64,000 nt of DNA, taken from positions 73,051,948 through 73,115,947 of the forward strand of contig JAVGWX010000007.1 in the NCBI GenBank assembly GCA_036924085.1. The letters run 5' to 3'. This DNA comes from Ariolimax columbianus. Taxonomy: Eukaryota > Mollusca > Gastropoda > Stylommatophora > Arionidae. How positions within the stretch are numbered: position 1 is the first letter of the stretch; every line of letters starts with the position of its first letter. The translations under genes were made by a program, and so were the position numbers. Shown here piece after piece: positions 54,585-63,885 of this stretch. The notes beneath the pieces were generated by a model. That model was not told the DNA's origin. It searched no databases and was given only the letters and a program-made list of their open reading frames with translations.

Positions 54585-54838
54585 CGGGGACGGCGTGGGC
54601 TAGTGGTTTAGTGACACGGCTCACAACTCAAAGGTGCTTGGTTCGATCCCCATCACAGCACCGGCCGTTACCCCGGGGAAGCAAACCCTTAGAAAATGCA
54701 GTAGGAAGTAGAACCTTACAGAAAATACATGCCGAAGTCGGATGCACTGGGGCGACAGATGCAAAATAAAAACCGCAGTGCAACGTACACCGCCTTGGAG
54801 AATAGAGAAATAAGGCGAACGCAAAAAAAACAAAAAAA
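54585..54838 (+). mobile_element. SINE-A, near full length
   Basis: The same head (GGGCTAGTGGTTTAGTGACA), B box TGGTTCGATCCC and body, ending in an A-rich tail CGCAAAAAAAACAAAAAAAC. It follows a D-type SINE by about 90 bp. No clear target duplication was found. Confidence 0.8.
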
Positions 54839-55373
54839 CCTTAAGAGTTGAGTTACCATTTCGTATCCAAAAGGAGGACACGTTCTACTTTTGGATTGAA
54901 ATATAATGTCCTCGATTCACATAAAAATACAATGAGAAGAGAATGTGATAGGGAACTACACTTAAACGGATACACCCGAAGAGAGACAGATAGAGAGTAG
55001 CATATTACCGTGAATGGTGGCGGGATGTGGACAATTGCCTGTGTATCCGAGCGTATCAGCGGGCTTTCATTGATTGATGGTGTCAGTACCACAAATGGCA
55101 CTCCGCTGTTTGTTGATTCTTTATTACCTCAACTGGTGGAACCGATGGCTTCACACTTGACGAACCGTCTGAGAGAGAGGGGTGTAGTGACTTTCCTTAT
55201 GTCCCGAGGCTTACAGAAGAAACTAAACCTGGATCATCCTCGCTGTAGTTCAATGCTAGACTTCTCAGTAGACTCGTTACTGTCGATCTCAATCTGATTG
55301 GCCAGCGTTTTCCTATGTTGGCATGTGATTTGGGTTAGCTTAGCGAAAGTGCGACCGTTTCAGCCACCAGTCT

Positions 55374-55699
55374 GGGACGACGAGGCTAACGTATGGTCAG
55401 GCAAAACACACTAATCAGAGAATGTTAGCCAGGGTCAGGAGAAATATACTGGCCAAGACCCTCACACTGACCTCCTCGTTGGTCGTCCTGGCTAACAAGG
55501 TGAGTTTCGACGTGATCTCCGTAGTAGTGAGCGACACGCAGAGGAGGCCAAGCATAGCACAGCCGCTTGGAGAATTCCAGTACACCTTCACCAGTACGCT
55601 CGGTATGTGAGGAAAGCTACTGCAACCCGTCACTTAACGCCTTTTTCAGGACTCACATAAGAGTAACCTACTCATTGTGGGCATTCGAAACAACAGCAG
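55374..55699 (+). mobile_element. SINE-D, full length with 13-bp target duplication
   Basis: Perfect CAGCCACCAGTCT at 55361-55373 and 55700-55712. At 326 bp it lacks one short block (the GGAAACGGGCTGTTTTCATG region) and ends in AAC/AGC repeats. Confidence 0.92.
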
Positions 55700-55744
55700 C
55701 AGCCACCAGTCTAAATGGCCATATCAGGGCGTACAAATAAGTCC

Positions 55745-55990
55745 CATAGATGGTACTACCTGCCGCCATGGGGTAACGTGCTAGAAGGTTTATTGTACTA
55801 GTTCCCGAGATATTTCTGAGAAAGATGTCCAGTTCCCTTCTTCGCAATATTGTCTTCCATAACTAGACGTCGTGTTACTATTTACAGCTAGGTGGACTAC
55901 ACTATTGTTTATGCTTGGAAGCAAACCCGGTTCCATTGTGACAAGTGATAAGCACTCTAGCCTCTCAGAGATTCATAGTGACTATAGGTC
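55745..55990 (-). mobile_element. SINE-W
   Basis: Antisense W blocks GTCCAGTTCCCTTCTTCGCA, ACTATTTACAGCTAGGTGGA and AACCCGGTTCCATTGTGAC. Diverged. Confidence 0.5.
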
Positions 55991-56636
55991 ATAAAAAAAG
56001 TTGGGTTCTAGGACTGACCTCTTGGGCAGCTAGGAAAAGAACAGCCAGGACGAGCGCTTAGCCATGAAAGTATGTGATTACTGCAGCTTGCTGAGATCCT
56101 GGTGTTCAATCAGGTAGATCATTGATTGACGACAGGTAGCCAAAATATATCTTTCTATTCTACAAAATCATCTGGTCGGTCCTTAGAACGTGCTTTTCGG
56201 CCTTCCTTCGTTTGCATTTTGGACTTTCATTTGGCTATTAGTTGTATGTTTGGGGCGGCTTTCTCGCAGTGGTTGTCTAGGCCTGGAGAAGGTTTAGCTC
56301 TGGTATTTTCAGCGTCCATGCGTTTCCTTTTTACAGCTTTGTCTTCCAGTATTTACAGAAGAAATGTTGATGTAAGTTTATATTAGGTCCAATGGCTTAT
56401 GAATGTGGAGATGCAATAACTGACCGACACTATAACTCCCGTTTCTCTCTTGTAACATGGCTTATTCGTCACTTGGAGGTAAATGTTTCTAAGCTACTCG
56501 TACATAGTTCTCCACACTTGATGGATTTTCTCATCGTGGCATGAAGTGCTCTTCTTATATCCAGAAGCGTACTGAAGTATGTTGACTGCCTGTAGTGCAG
56601 TGAAAGGTTTGTTAACAGGCTTATCACTGCGGGGAT
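55990..56636. other. unassigned stretch before LINE-J
   Basis: No repeat family or exon recognised. An 86-codon ORF at 56126 shows no motif. Confidence 0.45.
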
Positions 56637-56647
56637 TAACACTGTTT

Positions 56648-56665
56648 CTTCTTCTTCTTCTTCTT

Positions 56666-56697
<32 letters not shown>

Positions 56698-57406
56698 GCT
56701 GTCAGACGTCGACCTTTATTTTTTCGATAAAAGCAGCTGTCATCCTGAGGCTGTCGACACTGCCATAGAGCTTGTCTAGTGTTGCCATTGGTGATGGCCA
56801 CATCTACTCTCTCTGATCCTCTGTCGGGCAGTTTTGCAGCAAATGCTCAGCGGTCATTTTCCCGGTACCACACGAGCATTCGTCAGTGCCACCTATCTTC
56901 AATTTGTTGAATAGGTGGTACCTCAGTCTATTGTGGCCAGTGCGAAGTCTGAAGCCCACTACCTGCTCTCTTCTGTTCAACTGGTAATAGGCATCGTTTT
57001 TTGTGTAGCCAGTATGTTCTGTTTCCCATTTGGTCATGTATCTAGCTCTAATAAGCCGTTTTGCCTCTTCGTATGTCACACTAGTATCTGGTTGTGGTAG
57101 TCTTGCACCTTCTTTTGCCAGTCTGTCTGCCTCCTCGTTGCCTTGGATGTTGCAGTGGGATGGAACCCACTGTACCACTACTCTTTTTGGTGCGGACTGC
57201 TGGCATAGTTGACAGAGTACTGCTCTTAAATCATTAAGTTCAGTATTTTTCTGGCTTCTTAGTGCTGTGACTACGGCCAGGGCATCTGTAAGCAGGACTA
57301 TATGGCTTTCATTCCTTTTACCTGTCACCATTTCTTCCAATGCCGCCCTCAGTGCCTCTGCCTCCGCTCTGAAATTGCTTGTGTATTTTCCAGTTGCCAA
57401 TGACAG
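56648..57406 (-). mobile_element. LINE-J, 5'-truncated, longest open frame in the window
   Basis: The 11-bp TAACACTGTTT at 56637-56647 and 57407-57417 is an exact target duplication. The 202-codon frame holds FRAEAEAL (catalytic Glu), LLTDALAVVTAL (Asp) and GNEEADRLAKEG (Asp) of RNase H; the first catalytic Asp lies in the missing 5' part. The Cys-His knuckle CSCGTGKMTAEHLLQNCP follows. A 3-base deletion removes Tyr after CPT, and a TAG at 56804 replaces His before MWPSP; the rest of the frame to VDV is intact. The 3' tail is about 16 GAA repeats (TTC at 56648-56694). Confidence 0.95.
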
Positions 57407-57469
57407 TAACACTGTTTCGATTCTGGAGTGCCAATGACCTGACTTTATTCACTGTTAATTTTTGAATAT

Positions 57470-57800
57470 ATTTTCCTGGGTGAAACGAGCAAAGGCGTAA
57501 TACGTTCCATCTACAGCGCAAGCGATCCATCCCTGGCATCATTACATTGAGGGACGGAATGGTACACGCAGAGGTGCATTCTCGCTCCGGTCTCCCTATG
57601 ATATTAAATAGCATGAAAGATGGCAGCAGAACAGTCGGAAATCACAGATGAGGTTCAACATGTATGTAAGCGGATTATAAAGGCACTGGACATGAGTTTG
57701 ACATTCAGGGAAGACGAAGATGCAGGCCGATCCAAGGGGAAATGTATCTTGAAATGCCACCCCAGAATGAGTGAAACGAATCCCTTGTAACATGGAGATG
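57470..57800 (+). mobile_element. LINE C-terminal remnant with internal deletion
   Basis: QRRNTFHLQRKRSIPGIITL RDGMVHAEV is followed, after a gap, by VCKRIIKALDMSLTF. It is the same lineage as 20740-21220, ending with a shared CTTAGTAGAGAGTTATCA block. Confidence 0.75.
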
Positions 57801-57862
57801 TGTAAAGTCAGCGTTGCAAGGAAATGTAAAACCAGAAACTTAGTAGAGAGTTATCACATAGT

Positions 57863-58215
57863 CAGTCATGACTGAAAGGGACCATCACTCCAAGGTCGCA
57901 TCATGTTATAGGCAGTCGTGGCTGAAAGGGGATATCACTCCAAGGCCGCATCTTATTTATTGTCAATCAGTCAGGGGCTATCACTCCAAGGTCGCATCAT
58001 ATATAGTCAGTCATGACTGGAAGACACTATCACTCCAATGTAGCATCTTCCTCTAGTCAGTCACTCATGACTGAAAGGGAATACCACTCCAAGATCGCAT
58101 CATCCTTTAGTCACTCATGACTGAAAGGGGCTATCACCCCAAGGTCACATCATTCAATAGTCAGTCATGACTGAAAGGAGATATCACCCCAAGGTCACAT
58201 CATCATCTAGTCAAC
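57863..58215. repeat. palindrome-containing tandem array, about 7 units
   Basis: Units of about 45-55 bp start with AGTCAGTCATGACTGAAAGG, then ATATCACTCCAAGGTCGCAT. CAGTCATGACTG is a perfect 12-bp palindrome. Confidence 0.88.
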
Positions 58216-58450
58216 CAGTCATGACTGAACAGGGCTGATATGACTGTTTTCCGAGTACAAAAATACTTCTCTTTACTCATGTTTCCATTATTAGCCTAAC
58301 TTTGTTTACAGCTTACCCCAAGTTCACATCATCTAGTCAACCAGTCATGACTGAACGGGGCTGATATGACTGTTTTCCGAGTACAAAAATACTTCTCTTT
58401 ACTCATGTTTCCATTATTAGCCTAACTTTTGTTTACAGCTTACCTACCCT
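58201..58450. repeat. 126-bp tandem duplication
   Basis: CATCATCTAGTCAACCAGTC at 58201 and 58327 starts two nearly identical copies with TGACTGTTTTCCGAGTACAA. Its first part derives from the flanking palindromic array. Confidence 0.92.
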
Positions 58451-59139
58451 GGAGTTAACTGTCCCGTGCCTCATCATTATCCTCGTAACGCTACACCTGA
58501 CTGTAGACAGGGAAGGAGTAAAAGTCTCTGATGTTTTTGACAGATAGCACCTCAACGCGTGGCTTGAAAATCAGAAAATCAATAATAAAAAAAAGTCTTC
58601 TCAGCGTGGTTTCTTCTTGTAAGTTGTTGTGTTTGTCGTGGGAATGAGATTTGTAGTTTGAGATGACGTATTTCGGCAAGTTCAATTTTTTACAATTTCT
58701 CAGAGGCATCTGCACATTGTCCTTCCTGTCAACGGCTGTCAATGTGCTTGAAATGGAAGAAGTGAGAGAAGAAACACTTCATTTATTAAGTTGGGAACTT
58801 GTTTAAGCCCATGTTAAATAGTTATTAAATAAGTGGCCCCATTTGCTGTTTTCTGATCTGTCTGTGTCTCTATCTCTCCCACAGCCCGTAAGTGTTAGCA
58901 GTACCGTCTGTATTTTTTTCTATCCCCTCCTGTTGTTTCTCTCTGTCTTTTTCTTTCGCTCTCCATCTGTAGTTTATAAATCCATTAATCTCTGTCACAC
59001 TCCTCCCACTCTCTCACCACCCACACCCCCCCCCACGTAATTTCTCACTCTTGTTAGATATATCCTCTACAAAATAGTTGCTAAAATGCCATTTGTCTTT
59101 CTTTGTCTTACTCTTCTTATGTGTCTCTTTCTCATCTAT

Positions 59140-59199
<60 letters not shown>

Positions 59200-59658
59200 G
59201 CGTAGTTTCTCACGCTTGTTCTAAAGCTCTTCTACAAATTAGTTGCAAACATGTTATTTGTTTTTCTCTGTCTTCTATTTTTTTCTCTCTCACCTCTGTT
59301 TCTGTCTTTCTCGCTCTCGCTACCATCTCTCTTCTTCATCCCCTGCAGTCATATTTGCTTAAATGTATTTTTTCTGTCTTCTTGTCTATGGTACCCCCTC
59401 CCCACACTCATTTTTGTTGCATGCAAAAAAAAAGTTTAAAAAAAAAAACAAACTATGAAGGGGAAACAGATGTGGAACTGAACTAAGGCCCACGGCTGTG
59501 AGCTTTGATTATGACATGACAAATGATGGTGAGAGGAGAAAATCTGTACTGAGAGACTCACTTTTGACGGATTTACTGGTGCGGTTATGAGCTTCATGCC
59601 CGTTTTTTGCGGGCAGCTTATGATAAAAAAAAATGAATTTGTAAAGCTGCAGGGGAGC
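58451..59658. other. pyrimidine-rich stretch, no gene seen
   Basis: 58840-59400 is strongly C/T-rich on the plus strand around the CT microsatellite, with repeated TTTCTCWCTCTTGTT-like text at 59040 and 59207. The long ORF there reflects simple sequence. Confidence 0.6.
59143..59196. repeat. CT microsatellite
   Basis: About 27 uninterrupted TC repeats within a 600-bp pyrimidine-rich tract (58840-59400). Confidence 0.97.
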
Positions 59659-59862
59659 TTACCGGGTCGAACAGGTATTAGGTTGTCTTGCTTCACCTTC
59701 CGTTTCAGGTGAGAGAGGGTGGTGTTGGAGATGGGGACCGCCTGATGCAGTGTAAATGATGGTGGGACGAGACGCGATTGAATCTGAATTCCCGCTGACT
59801 GTTGGCTTCTGATAACCTTGCTGCAAGTAATTTATGTAAACATGTGCAGCTTCCTTCTCCAT
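59659..59862 (-). CDS. candidate unassigned first coding exon
   Basis: An ATG with good context (AAACATGG) at 59862 opens 67 codons beginning MEKEAAHVYINYLQQGYQ. An in-frame TGA lies four codons upstream. The frame runs to CSTR, where a splice donor CCCG|GTAAGC overlaps the stop, so the reading frame would leave at the donor rather than terminate. Composition (Ser, Pro, Gln, His, mixed) is protein-like and not repeat-derived. No family is recognised. No downstream exon was identified on the minus strand, and the ORF may be chance. Confidence 0.3.
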   Translation of the reverse strand: MEKEAAHVYINYLQQGYQKPTVSGNSDSIASRPTIIYTASGGPHLQHHPLSPETEGEARQPNTCSTR

Positions 59863-59942
59863 GTTTACGTCTCATTTGTTCTTTCTTTCTGCCATTTCCC
59901 GTCGCTCTGTTTGGATGGTTAACTTTCCAAGATGTCTTCTAT

Positions 59943-60455
59943 GACTTGAGTTAGTCACAGCTTTTCTACCCTGGCGTGTACAGACTGAATTAGTCACAGC
60001 TTTTCTACCATGGCGTGTACGGACTGAATTAGTCACAACTTTTCTATCACAGCGTATGTACAAGCTGAATTAGCCACAATTCTTTTGCACTGGTATGTTG
60101 TTGTTGAAGGAATGCCCGAAATGGATAGATTTACCCTTTTTGTGCCCTAAAAAGGGTCCTCCAGGCGGTTGTGCTATGCTTGTCTTCACCTACGTGTCGC
60201 TTACTACTACGGGACAACATCGATCTCCCACCTCGTTAGCCAGGCTGCCTTAAAAACAGCCCGTCTCCAGAAAGGACTACGAGGAAGTCAAGACGGGGGT
60301 CTTGACCAGTATATTTTGCATGACCCTGACTAACATGTCTGATCAGTAGGTCTTCCTTTCCGTGCTTTCCACACTGAATTAGTCACACCTCTTTTACACT
60401 GACCTGAGGATATGTTGAAACAGTTTCAACTCTGGCATGTACAGACTGAATTAGT
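59943..60455. repeat. 39-bp tandem array split by a SINE-D
   Basis: TTAGTCACAGCTTTTCTACC units begin at 59951, 59990, 60029 and 60070. ACTGAATTAGTCACACCTC and CATGTACAGACTGAATTAGT resume after the SINE-D that ends at 60367. Confidence 0.85.
60095..60367 (-). mobile_element. SINE-D with internal deletion, inside a 39-bp tandem array
   Basis: It starts TGTTGTTGTTGAAGGAATGC and ends GGTCTTCCTTTCCG in the plus text. The segment between the GGACGTT and GGTCCTCCAGG blocks is deleted. Units of the surrounding 39-bp array lie on both sides. Confidence 0.75.
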
Positions 60456-60682
60456 CGATCCTTGGTCAGTGACTGGCAAAGCGGTCAGTAACCTTCACAC
60501 GCCTGATGACGTCTTTATGGACCCTAGTTCTTCTAATTCCTTTTGGCTTTCTAACAGTTCTCTGCCACGTTGTCTTAGGTTGGCTTTTCTTTCAGCTTAC
60601 CTTCTGAGGTACATACCGTGTGCTGCTGTTCTGGTGATGGTTTCAGACGCTCTTCTTGTGGCATGGCCGATTCAATCACATT

Positions 60683-61474
60683 GTCGACCGGTTAATGAGT
60701 GTTAACCAACTTTAGTGTCGACCGATTGATGAGCGTTGACCGGTTAATGAGTGTCGACCGGTTAATGAGTGTTAACCAACTTGGGTGGCAACCAGTTGGG
60801 GGGTGTCGACCGGCTAATGAGTGTTAACCAACTTGAGTGGCGACCAGTTGGGGGGTGTCGACCGGCTAATGAGTGTTAACCAACTTGAGTGGCGACCAGT
60901 TAGGGGGGGGGGGGTGTCGACCGGCTAATGAGTGTTAACCAACTTGAGTGGCGACCAGTTGGGGGGTGTCGACCGGCTAATGAGTGTTAACCAACTTGAG
61001 TGGCGACCAGTTGAGAGGTGTCGACCGGCTAATGAGTGTTAACCAACTTGAGTGGCGACCAGTTGGGGGGTGTCGACCGGCTAATGAGTGTCGACCGGCT
61101 AATGAGTGTTAACCAACTTGAGTGGCGACCAGTTGGGGGGTGTCGATCGGCTAATGAGTGTAAACCAACTTGAGTGGCGACCAGTTGGGGAGTGTCGACC
61201 GGCTAATGAGTGTAAACCAACTTGAGTGGCGACCAGTTGGGGGGTGTCGACCGGTTAATGAGTGTTAACCAACTTGAGTGGCGACCGGCTAATGAGTGTC
61301 GACCGGCTAATGAGTGTTAACCAACTTGAGTGGCGACCAGTTGGGGGTGTCGACTGATTGATGAGTGTCGACCGATTGATGAGCGTTGACTGGTTAATGA
61401 GCGTCGACCGGTTAATAAGTTTCAACCGGTTAATGATTTTCGACCGATTAATGAGCGTCGATCGGTTAATGAGT
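60683..61474. repeat. 52-bp array with GTCGAC core, about 12 main units
   Basis: GTGTCGACCGGCTAATGAGT and GTTAACCAACTTGAGTGGCG alternate with a 52-bp period. The edges consist of shorter GTCGACCGGTTAATGAG steps of about 20 bp, the likely seed. One unit has a G run (60904-60912). Confidence 0.93.
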
Positions 61475-61616
61475 AGCAGGCCACACGGACTCAACATTAG
61501 GGCGCTAGAAGTGGTACTGTATGGCTAGGAAACGTATCATGTAACTATGAGTATCAGTGTAGACCTTCACCGACACATGTCAGGGTCGCGCACATCGTCT
61601 CAGACGTTTAAATAGG

Positions 61617-61965
61617 GTCGAAGATGCAGCTTTGAATGAGCTGACAGCAGCCAGCCAACCATAGCTGGCAGCCTGCTTCAGGATTAGCGAACCAGAGCTG
61701 ACCAAGACCTCATCACGCCTGTAAGTGGCGCGGCCCTGGAAACAGGCTGCACTAGTGTAGTCTTGCTAAGAGTATAAGGGTTGCAGTGGGAAGACAGACT
61801 CGGCATCCCCCCCCCCCCCGCCACCAGCCCCACCCCCCAAAAATAAACAAAACAATAAACCCCTAGTGGAAACCGGATGTGTCGGGCCGAAATGCGGAGA
61901 TATCACAGCTTCGTTGCACTCAACGATTCAACGTGTAGTTCAGGATGAGCACAGAAGAAGAAGCT
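61617..61965 (+). mobile_element. SINE-C with internal poly-C
   Basis: It has head CTGACAGCAGCCAGCCAACC, then GAGCTGACCAAGACCTCATC, CCTGGAAACAGGCTGCACTA, GGATGTGTCGGGCCGAAATG, and ends CACAGAAGAAGAAG. A C-rich and A-rich insertion at 61807-61860 interrupts the body. Confidence 0.75.
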
Positions 61966-62724
61966 ATTTAAATTCAGTGGCAAATACAAGTTGCGATAAA
62001 GGAAAACATGGTGAATGGTTCCTGCTCTTAATAAGGAGCCAAACAATATAACTAAACATGCGCTAGAGTGTAAGCCCACATGGAAAGAAACGTGTGGGCA
62101 GGCAAAGGGAAACCCTGACGTAGATAATGTTAATATTCTTCTTCTGAGATCACTGCTAATTTAGACTGGGACTTCAATACAGTATGCGGTTTTTTTTTCA
62201 GGGTCTCAATACCGCCATACCTTTTCTCCTTGGTGGAGGTGGGCTCGGATCACATTCTTCTTTCAGTGTGTTTCACTTCCTCTCTGTTTTGTCGAACTTA
62301 CACGAGTTGAGTCGTGTGTACGTTTCCAGCTGAGTGCACTTGAGTGAACCGTCACAGACCCGGTCACATTTATGCAAGCAACAAGTTCTCACACCGCTTA
62401 ATCAATTTATATTTGATGGATTCACCGATTCATCATCACCATCTTCCATCCAAGTGTGTCGGTAGCACACGTGTTGCTGTCATGTCGACCAGACCTCAGT
62501 AACATGCTGGTGGTGCATATCTTGTATTTAGTGTACATGGGGGTGTCTCATTCTGTTTTGATTATTTCGGAGATGAAGTACTTGATCTTTTCTGGATAAA
62601 TGATAGTATTCGTCATCTGCGTGGAGTTTGGGATGTTCTTCCCGCCACTTTACATTGCCCTTTTATTATGGCTTATGCTTCTTCATAGTTGACCAGGTAT
62701 TATACCTGTATCAGTTTTTCTTCT
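61966..62724. other. unassigned stretch
   Basis: No repeat family, exon or RNA gene recognised between the SINE-C and the RNase H remnant. Confidence 0.45.
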
Positions 62725-63035
62725 TCTTTTGCTCGACTGTCAGCCTCCTCGTTTCCTTTTATGTTACAGTTTGATGGTATCCATTGAATCGCAGCTTTCT
62801 CGAACCATAAAACAAAACATATATGTTGTTAATGCCACTCGCAAAAAAAGGTTACCATTAAATCATATAGATCAGTGTTATTGTTGACGGGTTGTGTCGT
62901 TATGGCTGACTGTACATCAGTCAGTATCTCATGTGCATGGTTTTTGTGTTCATTTCAGCTGCTGTTTTAAGAGCTTCAATTTCGGCGCTGAAGTTGCTGG
63001 AGAACTTGCCTGTGATTATGGACTGGGTTACCTTT
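62725..63035 (-). mobile_element. LINE RNase H remnant
   Basis: The minus strand reads VTQSIITGKFSSNFSAEIEALKTA-type text (63030-62960), then a degraded middle, then AAIQWIPSNCNIKGNEEADS near 62790-62740. These hold the Glu and last Asp of RNase H. Stops and frameshifts throughout. Confidence 0.78.
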
Positions 63036-63310
63036 TGCTGTTTTTCTGTCTGATCCCCACACCTCCTCCTTCGTCCCATTACCTTTCGCTGTTTTTCTGT
63101 CTGATCACCACACCTCCTCCTTCGTCCCATTACCTTTCGCTATTTTTCTGTCTGATCACCACACCTCATCCTTGGTACCAGGTGCCATTTGTAGCTAGTT
63201 GACTCGTCTGTATTGTCATGTGCCCAGCTGTCTGATCACCACACCTCCTCCTTGGTCCCAGGTGCCATTTGTAGCTAGTTGGGCCGTCTGTATTGTCATG
63301 TGCCCAGCTG
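63030..63310. repeat. two overlapping tandem duplications, 51 bp x3 and 80 bp x2
   Basis: ACCTTTCGCTGTTTTTCTGT recurs every 51 bp (63030, 63081, 63132). The last copy leads into an 80-bp unit starting TCTGATCACCACACCTC at 63151 and 63231. The shared CTGATCACCACACCTCCTCC segment links the two. Confidence 0.9.
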
Positions 63311-63439
63311 TCTGATTGATAATTGACGTCTAGAACATTAGAATATAAACCGAAACAAATGTACTCATTCGTAGATCCAGGGATGATGACCCAAACTAGA
63401 CACCGACAAATAGCGATATTTGCAGCCCTATCATCGTCA

Positions 63440-63885
63440 TAATCTTCTATCCACTTGTGTCGGTAGGTGCCGTAGAGAGGTGTAGTTTTCATTCCTGTCA
63501 GATGTATCACCGATGTTATTGTCATTATGTGTTTCTTCGGTGTCTCATTGACACCTTCTATTCATCTTTTTCTTGGTCTCCTCTTGCTCTGCCATCCGCT
63601 TATTTGGTGTTGTCGATCCACGCAGCTGGTAACTTTGGTTGCATTCTTGTCAGGTGTCCGAGCCATTTGATTATGTCTTTACATGTATTCCATCTACGGC
63701 GTTGCACGCACCCACCTTCTGTCTGATATCTTCGTTTCGTACTCTGTCCTGCCTTGTGACCTCAATAGTCTTTATCATACATCTCATTTCGCACACCATG
63801 ATTTTTCTTTCTTGTTCATTGGTGAGAGTCCAATGTTTATGTGTAACGAAAATGGAGGCACTGTGGCAGTGCAACGATTGCTAAT
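63440..63885 (-). mobile_element. decayed LINE, RT C-terminus
   Basis: HKHWTLTNEQERKIMVCEMR CMIKTIEVTRQDRVRNEDIR QKVG in one frame (63850-63715), then HVKTIKWLGHLTRMQPK and IEDYDDD in shifted frames. The lineage matches 46300-46920. Confidence 0.82.

Noticed and set aside
56579..56779. Leu-run membrane protein
   Set aside because: The leucines are TTC/CTT readings of the LINE-J GAA tail.
59103..59486. 127-codon Ser/Leu-rich ORF
   Set aside because: It is produced by the CT microsatellite and flanking pyrimidine tract.
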